64,000 nt of DNA from Streptomyces cinerochromogenes. GTDB taxonomy: Bacteria; Actinomycetota; Actinomycetes; Streptomycetales; Streptomycetaceae. Below, one piece after another: positions 32,966-41,600 of this stretch. How positions within the stretch are numbered: position 1 is the first letter of the stretch; each line of letters opens with the position of its first letter. A program made the translations under genes and the position numbers. The stretch lies in the NCBI RefSeq assembly GCF_014648635.1, contig NZ_BMRM01000003.1, forward strand, positions 124,001 through 188,000, written 5' to 3'. Below the pieces are notes generated by a model, which was not told the origin of the DNA, searched no databases, and worked only from the letters and a program-made list of their open reading frames with translations.

Positions 32966-35287
32966 CTACGGCAGTCCCCAGGCCGGGCCCGGTTCGCTGA
33001 CGGCGACCGGCGCGATGACGAGGTCGGGCCGCGAACCGGAGTGGACGAGCACCTCCCGGTCCTTCGGCAGGTCGATGGCGAGGGTGCCGTCGCCGAGGTC
33101 CCGGGTGTGCGCGGGGGAGCCGTCGTCCAGCAGGACGGTGAGGGCCCCGCTCAGGCCGTGCCGGAGCCTCAGCGGCTCGCCGGCCAGGCTGCGGACCCGG
33201 ACGAACCGGGTGACGCCCGCCCTGCGCACGGCACTGACCAGAAAGGCGCCCTGGGTGCGGAAGTCGTGCAGGGTGACGTCCGCCCACGCGGACGGGACGG
33301 CCGGGAAGACGCGGATCACCCCGCCCCAGCTCTGGCAGAACATGTCGTGCAGCGACTGCGAGGCGGACAGCGGTGTCTCGATGACCGGACCGGCCTCGGT
33401 GTAGTGCGTGTTGGCCCGGCACGGGTAGCGGGCGGTGGGGTCGAAGAACTTCCGCAGAGAGCCCAGCGCGGTGTCGCCGTCGCCGGTCATCGCGTGGATC
33501 GACGCGGCCCCGGTGTAGCTGTAGCCGCGGTGCGCGCCGGTCAGCGCCTGCCAGTGGGTCACCGACGTCGCTATCAGCTCACGGTTCTCCGGCTGGTCCC
33601 AGTTGACCAGGTACAGCGGGTACACCATCAGCAGGTGCGAATAGTGCCGGTGGGACTGGGCGTACGGGGTGTCGGCACCGATCATGAACCCGTTGTCGTC
33701 CACCGGGTACGGCGTGAGGCGGGCCAGCACCTCCCGCCAGCGCGGCGCCAGCTCGTCGTCGACACCGAGCAGTTCGGCGGACTCCAGCAGGGTCCGGCAG
33801 CCCCAGCGGATCAGCGCCAGGTCGTAGTTGGTGTCCTGCGGCGGCACGACGGGGTACTCCGGCGAGAGCGTGCTCGGCAGATGGAGCCTGCCGTCACTGC
33901 CCGGGGTGAGGAAGTGCAGGTAGTAGCTGATGGCGCGGCGCAGCACCGGGTAGACGGTGTCCCGCAGCAGGGACCGGTCCATGGAGTGCCGGTAGGACAG
34001 CCACACGTTGTGCAGCGCCCAGGTGAGGTCACCGGTCTCGGCGCCGGTGCCCGGCCGTCCCACCGCGCGGTTCGCGAACATGTCCGAGCTGCGGCCGATC
34101 CCGGAGCTGTCCTTGCGGTAGGCCTCGGGTACGTTGGCGACGAGCTGTTCCTGGTTCTGCCGCAGGGTGGTGGCGAGCGCGTCGAGTTCCAGGTGGTTGG
34201 AGCCGTGGATGAGCCAGTACTCCAGCTGGACGTTGAGGTTCCACCAGACCGCCGGCCAGGGGGTGGGTTCCAGCCAGGGCCCGCTGGTGGCCATGACGGG
34301 GCCGCCCGCACGGCTCGCGGAGGCCACCTTGTACAGCTGGATCCAGTGGAAGCTCTGCAGCCGCTGGTCGGGGAACGACACGAAGCTCTTCCGGTAGAAC
34401 CCGTGCCACCAGCGGACGTGCCGCCGTCGCAGGGCCGCGTACGACACCGCGCGCCGAAGGTTGCGCAGCGAGTCGGCCTCCGCTGCGGTGTCCGAGGGGA
34501 AGGAGTGTCCGACGCCGAGCAGTAGTTCGTCGCCCGTGCGGCGGTAGGAGGTGGCGGTCTGCCCGCCCCCGGTGAGGGGCTGGAGCACCTGCTCGGTGCC
34601 GTCGGCTGCGGTCCGGGTGGTCCAGGGCGGGTTGCCGGTGTAGCCGGTGGGCGGTGACTCCTGGATCCTGCGGGGGCTGACGGCCTCCTCGGGATGGAAG
34701 GTCCAGGTGGCCCGCTCGCCGCCGCCGGCCGTCACCCGGGCGGCGAAGACCTCGTCGTGGATGAGGACGGAGAGGGTGAGTGTGCCCGCGGTGGTGGTGA
34801 CGGTGCCCGTCAGTTCGGCGTTCCACAGGCTCAGCCGCCAGTCGACGGCGGTGACGGTGCCGGCCGGTTCCAGGGTGAGGTGCCCGACCGGCAGCCGGCA
34901 GGTGCCCCAGCCGCTGCCGAACTCGGGCCGGTGGTCCTGGACCCGCCCGTGCTGGACGGTGAAGCGTATCCGTTCGCTGTCCGGCTCCCGGTAGACCATG
35001 CTGCCGAGCAGCCCGTCACCGAGGAACGGACCCTCGTGCCAGAGGGCGGGCAGCCGGCTCCACCGCAGGTCCTGGCCGCGCAGGAAGTCCTCCCACGCGG
35101 CGTCGTCGGCCATGGCGGAACGCAGCCGCCACGGTCGTCCGGCGCTCGCCGGCCCGGCGGCGCCGCCCGTCCCGTCCGGCTCGGCGTGCGCGGCTCCGGG
35201 CAGTGCCGCCACCGCCGCGCCGCCCAGCGCGGTGCCGAGCACGGTTCTCCGGGCGAGGGGTGAGCGGTTCTCCGACGGTGCGTCCAT
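32966..35287 (-). CDS. Tat-exported GH95-like glycoside hydrolase
   Basis: 773-residue secreted enzyme resembling GH95 alpha-L-fucosidases/galactosidases. The Tat motif ARRTVLGTALGGAAVAALPG is at the N-terminus. An N-terminal beta-sandwich (WHEGPFLGDGLLGSMVYRE) leads into an (alpha/alpha)6 barrel with PWPAVWWNLNVQLEYWLI, LPSTLSPEYPVVPPQDTNYD and QSWGGVIRVFPAVP. GGAGGACGACG precedes the ATG at 35287. The promoter TTGACA-N17-TACGTT lies upstream with an operator at the start site. It is divergent from an alginate-lyase-family gene, so the pair probably attacks a uronic-acid/fucose-type polysaccharide. The exact glycosidic target is not certain. Confidence 0.82.
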   Translation of the reverse strand: MDAPSENRSPLARRTVLGTALGGAAVAALPGAAHAEPDGTGGAAGPASAGRPWRLRSAMADDAAWEDFLRGQDLRWSRLPALWHEGPFLGDGLLGSMVYREPDSERIRFTVQHGRVQDHRPEFGSGWGTCRLPVGHLTLEPAGTVTAVDWRLSLWNAELTGTVTTTAGTLTLSVLIHDEVFAARVTAGGGERATWTFHPEEAVSPRRIQESPPTGYTGNPPWTTRTAADGTEQVLQPLTGGGQTATSYRRTGDELLLGVGHSFPSDTAAEADSLRNLRRAVSYAALRRRHVRWWHGFYRKSFVSFPDQRLQSFHWIQLYKVASASRAGGPVMATSGPWLEPTPWPAVWWNLNVQLEYWLIHGSNHLELDALATTLRQNQEQLVANVPEAYRKDSSGIGRSSDMFANRAVGRPGTGAETGDLTWALHNVWLSYRHSMDRSLLRDTVYPVLRRAISYYLHFLTPGSDGRLHLPSTLSPEYPVVPPQDTNYDLALIRWGCRTLLESAELLGVDDELAPRWREVLARLTPYPVDDNGFMIGADTPYAQSHRHYSHLLMVYPLYLVNWDQPENRELIATSVTHWQALTGAHRGYSYTGAASIHAMTGDGDTALGSLRKFFDPTARYPCRANTHYTEAGPVIETPLSASQSLHDMFCQSWGGVIRVFPAVPSAWADVTLHDFRTQGAFLVSAVRRAGVTRFVRVRSLAGEPLRLRHGLSGALTVLLDDGSPAHTRDLGDGTLAIDLPKDREVLVHSGSRPDLVIAPVAVSEPGPAWGLP

Positions 35288-35316
35288 CGTCGTCCTCCAG
35301 ACCTGACGGATCGTCG

Positions 35317-35365
35317 AAACATCGGGTGTATCGGCGAACGTAGGGAGCGGGTGCGCGCCTGTCAA
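35317..35365 (-). promoter_or_regulatory. GH95 promoter with start-site operator
   Basis: On the minus strand, -35 TTGACA (35365-35360), 17-bp spacer, -10 TACGTT (35342-35337). The predicted start at about 35330 falls on the operator ATACACCCGATGTTT (35331-35317), so a bound repressor would block initiation. Confidence 0.75.
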
Positions 35366-35403
35366 TCGCCACAACAGCGACCGATTCGGCCAACTGGCGA
35401 GCA

Positions 35404-35418
35404 ATACATCGGATGTTG
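35404..35418. promoter_or_regulatory. Second copy of the operator (ACATC-G-GATGT dyad)
   Basis: ATACATCGGATGTTG with perfect ACATC/GATGT arms. It matches the site at 35317-35331 read from the other strand at 13 of 15 positions. It lies about 95 bp upstream of the alginate-lyase -35. The form suggests a GntR/FadR-type regulator; this is an inference. Confidence 0.6.
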
Positions 35419-35514
35419 AGAGCGTCATGGGTGCGACGCGGGGAGGCCGCCCGCGCCGGCACCGCCCGCGCCGAGCGCCCCGCAGGCCGTGAAGGGTGCC
35501 CGCGCCCCGACCCC

Positions 35515-35543
35515 TTGACGCGTCGCTGGTCCGTACCTATGGT
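35515..35543 (+). promoter_or_regulatory. Promoter of the alginate-lyase-family gene
   Basis: -35 TTGACG (35515-35520), exactly 17 bp, -10 TATGGT (35538-35543). The start would be at about 35550, some 50 bases before the chosen ATG. Confidence 0.75.
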
Positions 35544-35601
35544 CTCGCTCAACTCGCCCGTTCATCAAGCCGTACGGCATTCACATATGAGGACGGATCA
35601 G

Positions 35602-36819
35602 ATGCAGGACACACCCCTCCGGCGCCGCCGTAAGTCCCCGCGTTCCGCTCTCGCCCTCACGGCGGCCACCGCCCTGCTCGGCGCCGGACTGCTCTCCTGG
35701 CCCGGCACCCAGCGGGCGGAGGCGGCGCCCGCGGTCTTCACCCACCCCGGCGTCACGGTCTCCCGCGCTCAACTCGACTTCGCCCGCGAGAAGGTGCTCG
35801 CCGGCGCCCAGCCCTGGAAGAGCGCCTACGATCAGATGACGGCGAGCTCCTACGCGAGCCTCAGCCGCACGCCCAAGCCCCGCGCCGTGGTCGAGTGCGG
35901 TTCGTACTCCAACCCCAACTACGGCTGCACCGACGAACGCGAGGACGCCATCGCGGCCTACACCGACGCGCTCGCCTGGTACGTCACCCGCGACGAGCGC
36001 TACGCCAGGAAGGCGATCGAGCTGATGGACGCCTGGTCCGCCGTGCTCCAGGACCACACCAACAGCAACGCGCCGCTCCAGACGGGCTGGGCGGGCTCCT
36101 CCTGGCCCAAGGCCGCAGAGATCATCAAGTACACGTACACCGGCACCTGGGCCAACTCCGGCCGCTTCGCGGCCATGCTCCGCAACGTCTATCTGCCCGA
36201 GATCATCAACGGCTCGAACTCCAACGGCAACTGGGAGCTGTCGATGATGGAGGCGGCCGTCGGCATCTCCGTCTTCCTGGAGGACAAGGCGTCGTACGAC
36301 ACGGCCATGGCCAAGTTCCGCACGCGCACCGCCGCGTACGTCTACCTCGCCTCCGACGGCGACCTGCCGAAGACGGTACCGAGCCAGAACCTCAACACCC
36401 GCGACAAGATCGTCTCCTACTGGCAGGGCCAGTCCACCTTCGTCACCGGCCTCACTCAGGAGACCTGCCGCGACTTCACCCACACCGGCTACGGCATCTC
36501 CGCCATCTCGCACGTCGCCGAGACCAGCCGGATCCAGGGCCAGGACCTGTACGGCACGGACGTCGGCGAGCGGCTGCGGCAGGCACTCGGCTTCCAGGCC
36601 AAGTACGAACTCGGCGCCGCCGTGCCGAGCTGGCTGTGCGGCGGGTCCGTCAAGCGAGGGCTGGGCCCGGTCACCGAGGTCGGCTACAACGCCCTGCACA
36701 ACCGCCTGGGCATCGCCATGACCAACACCCAGACCCTGACCGCGCAGAACCGCCCGGCCGGCAGCAACAACCTCTTCGTCGCCTGGGAGACCCTCACCCA
36801 CGGGGACAACCCGAACTGA
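35602..36819 (+). CDS. Secreted alginate lyase family protein
   Basis: 405-residue exported protein with an (alpha/alpha)-barrel alginate_lyase domain (AlgL-type, PL5-related). Signal peptide: RRRRKSPRSALALTAATALL to AEAAPA. Family marks: EDAIAAYTDALAWYVTRDERYA, NSNGNWELSMMEAAVGISVF, and the catalytic-region LTQETCRDFTHTGYGISAI. ATG 35602 is preferred over 35587 because GAGGA sits about 9 bases upstream. It is divergent from the GH95 gene under a common operator pair. The real substrate may be another polyuronide. Confidence 0.88.
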   Translation: MQDTPLRRRRKSPRSALALTAATALLGAGLLSWPGTQRAEAAPAVFTHPGVTVSRAQLDFAREKVLAGAQPWKSAYDQMTASSYASLSRTPKPRAVVECGSYSNPNYGCTDEREDAIAAYTDALAWYVTRDERYARKAIELMDAWSAVLQDHTNSNAPLQTGWAGSSWPKAAEIIKYTYTGTWANSGRFAAMLRNVYLPEIINGSNSNGNWELSMMEAAVGISVFLEDKASYDTAMAKFRTRTAAYVYLASDGDLPKTVPSQNLNTRDKIVSYWQGQSTFVTGLTQETCRDFTHTGYGISAISHVAETSRIQGQDLYGTDVGERLRQALGFQAKYELGAAVPSWLCGGSVKRGLGPVTEVGYNALHNRLGIAMTNTQTLTAQNRPAGSNNLFVAWETLTHGDNPN

Positions 36820-36917
36820 TCCAGCGCGAGCCCGGACCGAACCGGCGCCCGGGTCGCCGCAGCGTCACGGCCTCACGGCGGCCCGGGCGTTCCGGGCGTT
36901 CCGGCCGCCGACGCTGA

Positions 36918-36947
36918 GGCCCAAGCCCAAGCCCAAGCCCAGACCCA
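36918..36947 (+). repeat. Hexamer tandem repeat (CCCAAG)
   Basis: Four CCCAAG/CCCAGA-type hexamers directly after the alginate-lyase gene. Non-coding; no hairpin. Confidence 0.6.
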
Positions 36948-37050
36948 GGCACCGCCGAGCCGCGGAACGCCCTGCTGCTGAGCGGGTCGGCACGGCCCAG
37001 GCCGCGTTCACCTCACGTGCTCGCCCCGCGGGGGTACGAGCGGGCCGGAC

Positions 37051-37275
37051 TCACGGCCTGGCCACGGTCATCCACAGGTCCAGGTCGGAGAGCGTCAGCC
37101 GGCCGGGCCGCTGACCGGCGGTGTCCGGGACGGCCGCGCGCACCGGGGGCGGGCCGCCCTTCTCCACGGTGACCTTCGCGCCGTCGTACCGTGGGGATGT
37201 CTCACGCGCGACCGAGCGCAGCCTGGCCGACAGGTGCCGGGCGGTTGCCTCGTCCTCGACCACGACGCAGAGCAC
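37051..37275 (-). pseudogene. Unrecognised coding remnant
   Basis: A 74-codon frame with protein-like composition (VLCVVVEDEATARHLSARLR to LSDLDLWMTVARP). The open frame continues upstream of its ATG without a better start, and the sequence before it lies in other frames. It is probably the C-terminal piece of a broken gene. No family was recognised. Confidence 0.35.
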
Positions 37276-37479
37276 CTCGGTGTTCCTGCCCGCCGGGCCG
37301 GCCCGTTGGCCGAGTGCCGACAGCGGCCTGCCGCACAGCGGCGAGGATGCGCTGACAGTCCGGCGGTAGGACGGCTTCCGCCGCGCCCACTTCCCGGTGC
37401 GGGATCAGTACCACCGACCGGCCGCCCGCTTGCTCGGGTGCCGGCGGAGCCAAGGCGCGCTCGCCGGCGAACTGCTCGG

Positions 37480-37617
37480 TCACCCGCTCAAGCACGCGTC
37501 GCGGGCGACGTCGACGCCGACTTCCACCACCAGCCCCGGCTCCACCGACGTGACGTCCAGCGTCTGGCGGCTGCCCCACCCGGCCGGTTCTCTGTCACGA
37601 TCCCATGTCCGCCCGTG
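37480..37617 (-). pseudogene. C-terminal remnant of an ATP-dependent DNA ligase
   Basis: A minus-strand frame reads PAGWGSRQTLDVTSVEPGL, then VVEVGVDVARDACLSG and stop. This matches the OB-fold end of Streptomyces ATP-dependent DNA ligases, where the typical text is AGWGxxETLDVxxVEPxLVVEVxVDVARD. In intact enzymes the Arg/His-rich end (RWRHPxR) follows; here it is replaced by a stop. No adenylation domain (KxDG) is present upstream, so only about 45 codons survive. The identification rests on my memory of the family. Confidence 0.55.
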
Positions 37618-37623
37618 CCCCCC

Positions 37624-37664
37624 TTGCATGTTCTATGCCATACACCATAAGTTACCGACAGGTA
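37624..37664 (+). promoter_or_regulatory. TetR promoter and possible operator
   Basis: -35 TTGCAT (37624-37629), 18-bp spacer, -10 TAAGTT (37648-37653). TACC-GACA-GGTA (37653-37664) overlaps the -10 and start region, a plausible autoregulatory site. Confidence 0.45.
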
Positions 37665-37714
37665 GCCCATCCGTTCCTGGAGGAGGGGCCACGTCGTCGG
37701 GAGGTGCTGGGCTG

Positions 37715-38326
37715 GTGAGTCCGCGCAGGAGTGACAGCCGTGACCGGATGATCCTCAGTGCTGCCGCTCTGCTGCGGGAGTACGGTGCGAGCGCGACCAG
37801 CATCGACCGGGTGCTCGCCCACAGCGGAGCTCCTCGGGGCTCGGTGTATCACCACTTCCCCGGCGGGCGGACGCAGCTCATCGACGAAGCGGTGGCACTG
37901 GCAGGGGACTTCATCGCGGGGCTGATCGACGCCGCCATGCAGGCGGATGATCCGGTGGCGGCCGTCGACGCGTTCTTCCTGCTGTGGCGTGACCGGCTCG
38001 TGGAGAGCGGCTTCAGGGCCGGCTGCCCGATCGTGGCGGTGGCCGTGGAGACCAATGACGACGCGCCCCAGCTTGCCCGCTCCGCCGCCGCGGTCTTCGC
38101 CCGCTGGCAGGAAGCCCTCGCGGCCCTCCTCCTGAGACACGGCCTGAGCGAGGAACGCAGCCGCCGGCTCGGTGCCTTCGTCATCGCCGCGGTCGAAGGC
38201 GCGGTGATCATGTGCCGGGCCGAGCAGAGCACCGCCCCGATCGAGGCCGCCGCCGCCGAGATCCACGACCTGCTCCTCCACGCCCTGCGCGACCGCCCCG
38301 GCGCCGAATCCGGTCCCCGGCCCTAG
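37715..38326 (+). CDS. TetR/AcrR-family regulator, LmrA/YxaF type
   Basis: 203-residue repressor. The N-terminal HTH reads MILSAAALLREYGASATSID, then GAPRGSVYHHFPGGRTQLI. The C-terminal TetR_C_11 (LmrA/YxaF) domain has the diagnostic GFRAGCPIVAVAVE. Start GTG 37715 is preceded by GGGAGG. Its TAG stop at 38324-38326 coincides with the left edge of a 168-bp dispersed repeat, so the final codons may have been set by that insertion. It probably controls the downstream hydratase-oxidoreductase-thioesterase genes. Confidence 0.9.
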   Translation: MSPRRSDSRDRMILSAAALLREYGASATSIDRVLAHSGAPRGSVYHHFPGGRTQLIDEAVALAGDFIAGLIDAAMQADDPVAAVDAFFLLWRDRLVESGFRAGCPIVAVAVETNDDAPQLARSAAAVFARWQEALAALLLRHGLSEERSRRLGAFVIAAVEGAVIMCRAEQSTAPIEAAAAEIHDLLLHALRDRPGAESGPRP

Positions 38327-38490
38327 GGGGTTTCGTTTGGATCAGCCCGGGTCCGCGACGCCCGGCACGGCACCTCGCCGCGTTGTCGGACCACCCGAGT
38401 ACGCCCAGTACGCGGGTGATCCTCCGCCTTGCGATGCACCGCACCGGACGCCGCGGCCTGATCCGACCTGATCCAGACGAAACCCCCTGG
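38323..38490 (+). mobile_element. MITE-like 168-bp element, copy A
   Basis: Non-coding element with terminal inverted repeats (GGGGTTTCGTTTGGATC at the left; its near complement GATCCAGACGAAACCCC at the right). It is almost identical, in inverted orientation, to 56071-56238; only about four positions differ. The edges are CTAG and CTGG. It separates the TetR stop from the enoyl-CoA hydratase gene. No transposase is encoded. Confidence 0.8.
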
Positions 38491-38537
38491 CTCGCAGCCG
38501 TCCAGCCGCTTCACCTGCACACCTCGAAGGAGTCGCC

Positions 38538-39209
38538 ATGCCCTCGCTCGACCGTCACGACAACGTCTTCGTCCTGGACCTGGGAGACGGCGAGAACCGC
38601 TTCCACCCCGACTGGCTCACCGCAGTCAGCGCCGCGCTCGACGAGGTGGAGAAGACGGAAGGCCCTCGCGCCCTGGTCACCGCAGCCACCGGCAAGTTCT
38701 ACTCCAACGGGCTCGACCTGGACTGGCTGTTCGCCCACGCCGACCAGCACCAGGACTACGTCGTCTCCGTCCACGAGCTGTTCGCGCGCATGCTGGCGCT
38801 GCCGGTCATCACGGTGGCCGCGCTGCAGGGGCACACCTTCGCCGCCGGCGCGATGTTCTCCCTCGCCCACGACTTCCGTGTCATGCGCGCCGACCGCGGC
38901 TACTGGTGCCTGCCCGAAGCGGACATCAACATTCCCTTCACCCCCGGCATGGCCGCCCTCATCCAGTCCCGGCTGGCCCCGCAGACCGCGCACGAGGCCA
39001 TGCTCACCGCCCGCCGCTATGGCGGCACGGACGCCGCGGCGGCCGGCATCGTCGACCAGGCGGTCGGCGAGGACGCCGTGCGCTCCACCGCCATCGAGAT
39101 TGCCCAGGCACAGGTGAACAAGGCCGGCGACACCCTCGGCACCATCAAGGCCCGCATGTACGCCCCGGCCCTGGCCACCCTGTGCGACACCACCAACCCG
39201 CTCGGCTGA
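38538..39209 (+). CDS. Enoyl-CoA hydratase/isomerase family protein
   Basis: 223-residue short crotonase. LVTAATGKFYSNGLDLDWLF and LQGHTFAAGAMFSLAHDFR give the oxyanion-hole positions; ADINIPFTPGMAALIQSRL corresponds to the catalytic-Glu region. It is shorter than mitochondrial-type hydratases, and the second catalytic Glu is not obvious, so isomerase or hydrolase activity is possible. AAGGAGTCGCC precedes the ATG. It forms a probable operon with the molybdenum oxidoreductase and PaaI thioesterase. Confidence 0.9.
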   Translation: MPSLDRHDNVFVLDLGDGENRFHPDWLTAVSAALDEVEKTEGPRALVTAATGKFYSNGLDLDWLFAHADQHQDYVVSVHELFARMLALPVITVAALQGHTFAAGAMFSLAHDFRVMRADRGYWCLPEADINIPFTPGMAALIQSRLAPQTAHEAMLTARRYGGTDAAAAGIVDQAVGEDAVRSTAIEIAQAQVNKAGDTLGTIKARMYAPALATLCDTTNPLG

Positions 39210-39305
39210 GCCGACGCCTCACTCACCCCACCAAGCCGCGCCCCGGGCACTTCCCCCTGGGGCGCGCTCCGCACCCGCCGTCCACCGCATGAGGAGACAG
39301 GGCCG

Positions 39306-41546
39306 ATGACAGCCGACACCGCCTGGCACAAGAGCGCGTGCATCCTGTGCGAGAACAACTGCGGCATCCAGATTCAGACCGACGGCCGCCGCTTCGCCAA
39401 GATCCGCGGTGACAAGGAGCATGTCGCCACCGCCGGCTACACCTGCAACAAGGCCCTGCGGCTGGACCACTACCAAAACGGCGGCACCCGGCTGACGACC
39501 CCGCTGCGCCGGGAGGCGGACGGCACCTTCACCCCCGTCGACTGGGACACCGCCATCCGCGAGATCGCCGCACGCCTGAAGACCGTGCGCGACACCCACG
39601 GCGGCGAGTCGATCTTCTTCTACGGCGGCGGCGGACAGGGCAACCACCTCGGCGGCGCCTACAGCGGCGCCCTGCTGCGCGCCCTCGGCGCCCGCTACCG
39701 CTCCAACCCCCTCGCCCAGGAGAAGACCGGCGAGGGTTTCGTCGACGCCCACCTCACCGGCGGACACACCACCGGAGACTTCCGGAACGCCGAAGTCTCC
39801 CTCTTCCTCGGCAAGAACCCCTGGCAGTCCCACGGCGTCCCGCGCGCCCGCACCGTACTCAAGGACATCGCCAAGGACCCCCACCGCACCATGATCGTCA
39901 TCGACCCGGTGCGTACCGAGACCGCCGACCTCGCCGACATCCACCTCCAGGTCAGGCCCGGCACCGACGCCTGGTGCCTGGCCGGCCTCCTCGGCGTCCT
40001 GGTCCAGGAAGACCTCCTCGACCACGCCTTCCTCACCGCCCGCACCACCGGAGCCGACGCCGTCATCGCCCAGCTCAAAGAGGTGGACGTCACCCGCTGC
40101 GCGCAGACCTGCGGCGTGGACGAGGACCTCCTGCGCCGGACGGCACGCGTCCTCGGGACCGCCTCCAGCGTCTCGACGTACGAGGACCTGGGCGTCCAGC
40201 AGGGCCCCCACAGCACGCTGGTGTCCTACCTCAACAAGCTGACCTGGCTGCTCACCGGAAACTTCGCCAAGCCCGGTGCCATGCAGCCGCACTCGTGGAT
40301 CGCCCCGCTGGCCCGCTACACCACCGACCCGCGCCGCACCCCCGTCACCGGTGCGCGGATGCCCGGCGGCCTGGTCCCCTGCAACGTCATCGCCGAGGAG
40401 ATCCTCACCGACCACCCCGACCGGTTCCGGGCGATGATCATCGAGTCGTCCAACCCCGCGCACTCCCTGGCCGACTCCGCCGCCTTCGCCCGGGCGCTCG
40501 CCGCGCTCGACCTGGTCGTCGTCATCGACATCGCCCTGACCGAGACCGGCCGGCAGGCCGACTACGTACTTCCCGCCGCCTCCCAGTTCGAGAAGTGGGA
40601 AGCGACCTTCTTCACCTTCGAGTTCCCCCACAACACCTTCCACCTGCGCGCCCCGGTCCTCGACCCGCTGCCCGGCACCCTGCCCGAACCCGAGATCTAC
40701 GCCCGACTCATCCGCGAACTGGACGCCGTCCCTGGTAGCAGGCTGACGCTGCTGCGCGCGGCGGCCCGCCTGGGCCGGACCTCCTACAAGCTCGCTTTCG
40801 CCGCCCTGGCCGCCCTCGACAGCAGGACCGTCGCCCTGGCCCCGTACCTGCTGTACGAGACCCTCGGTCCCACCTTGCCCGCAGGCGCCCGGTCCGCCGC
40901 GCTGCTGTGGGCGCTCGCCCAGCGCGTTGCCAAGGAGTACCCCGGTGGCATGCGCCGTGCCGGTCACGCGAGCGCCGACGCTCTGTTCGACACCATGCTG
41001 GAGGGCCGCTCCGGCATCACGTTCACCGAGGACGAGTACGACGACGCCTGGAACTACGTGCCCCACTTCGGCCACCGCATCCCGCTGCCCGTCCCCGAAC
41101 TCCTCGGTCTCCTCACCGATCTGGACACCATCCCGGCCGTCCACACCACCGAGGACTTCCCCATCGTCCTGGCCGCCGGGCAGCGCCGGGCCTTCACCGC
41201 GAACACGATCTTCCGCGACAACGCCTGGCGCAAGCGCGACCAACAGGGCGCACTGCGCGTCAGCCCCCATGACGCCGAACAATTCGGCCTGTCCGACGGC
41301 GCCCCCGCCCAGATCACCACGAGCCGCGGCACCGCTCAGGCGGTCGTCGAGATCGACGACCGCCTGCAACCGGGCCACGCCACCCTGCCCAACGGCTTCG
41401 GCCTCGACCTGCCCACCGAGGACGGCCACACCGAACGCACCGGCGTCGCCCTGAACACCCTCACCGATCTCACCTGGCGGGACCCCATCGCCGGCACCCC
41501 CTGGCACAAACACGTCCCCGCCCGCATCGAGCCCCTTCCCGCCTGA
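39306..41546 (+). CDS. Molybdopterin (bis-MGD) oxidoreductase, single-subunit, formate-dehydrogenase/NasA-like
   Basis: 746-residue member of the DMSO-reductase superfamily. The N-terminal 4Fe-4S motif is CILCENNCGI plus the Cys in GYTCNKAL. Then come the Mo-cofactor domains (DWDTAIREIAARL, IIESSNPAHSL, DYVLPAASQFEKWE) and the C-terminal molydop_binding domain (VSPHDAEQFGLSDGA). At the position of the molybdenum-ligating Cys/Sec/Ser loop (about 137-143) the sequence is AQEKTGE, with no Cys, Sec or Ser. No signal peptide, so cytoplasmic. It lies between an enoyl-CoA hydratase and a PaaI thioesterase, suggesting an acyl-CoA-linked substrate. It is not assigned to a characterised enzyme. Confidence 0.85.
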   Translation: MTADTAWHKSACILCENNCGIQIQTDGRRFAKIRGDKEHVATAGYTCNKALRLDHYQNGGTRLTTPLRREADGTFTPVDWDTAIREIAARLKTVRDTHGGESIFFYGGGGQGNHLGGAYSGALLRALGARYRSNPLAQEKTGEGFVDAHLTGGHTTGDFRNAEVSLFLGKNPWQSHGVPRARTVLKDIAKDPHRTMIVIDPVRTETADLADIHLQVRPGTDAWCLAGLLGVLVQEDLLDHAFLTARTTGADAVIAQLKEVDVTRCAQTCGVDEDLLRRTARVLGTASSVSTYEDLGVQQGPHSTLVSYLNKLTWLLTGNFAKPGAMQPHSWIAPLARYTTDPRRTPVTGARMPGGLVPCNVIAEEILTDHPDRFRAMIIESSNPAHSLADSAAFARALAALDLVVVIDIALTETGRQADYVLPAASQFEKWEATFFTFEFPHNTFHLRAPVLDPLPGTLPEPEIYARLIRELDAVPGSRLTLLRAAARLGRTSYKLAFAALAALDSRTVALAPYLLYETLGPTLPAGARSAALLWALAQRVAKEYPGGMRRAGHASADALFDTMLEGRSGITFTEDEYDDAWNYVPHFGHRIPLPVPELLGLLTDLDTIPAVHTTEDFPIVLAAGQRRAFTANTIFRDNAWRKRDQQGALRVSPHDAEQFGLSDGAPAQITTSRGTAQAVVEIDDRLQPGHATLPNGFGLDLPTEDGHTERTGVALNTLTDLTWRDPIAGTPWHKHVPARIEPLPA

Positions 41547-41600
41547 CGAACACACCGCCTCCCACGGCGGCGGCACCAGCACCCTGCAAGGAGAACGACC

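Larger units (their letters stand above)
36820..37714. other. 895-bp region of gene remnants without an intact gene
   Basis: No intact gene is recognised here. On the minus strand, frames with coding-like sequence change twice: GWGSRQTLDVTSVEP (ligase-like), then VTEQFAGERALAPPAPE to LPPDCQRILAAVRQ, then VLCVVVEDEATARHLSARLR to LSDLDLWMTVARP. This looks like decayed or fused fragments. The last 100 bp carry the TetR promoter. Confidence 0.5.

Noticed and set aside
31328..34525. A 1065-codon plus-strand open frame opposite the GH5 and GH95 genes
   Set aside because: Shadow frame; no family resemblance, while both minus-strand enzymes have signal peptides and catalytic motifs.
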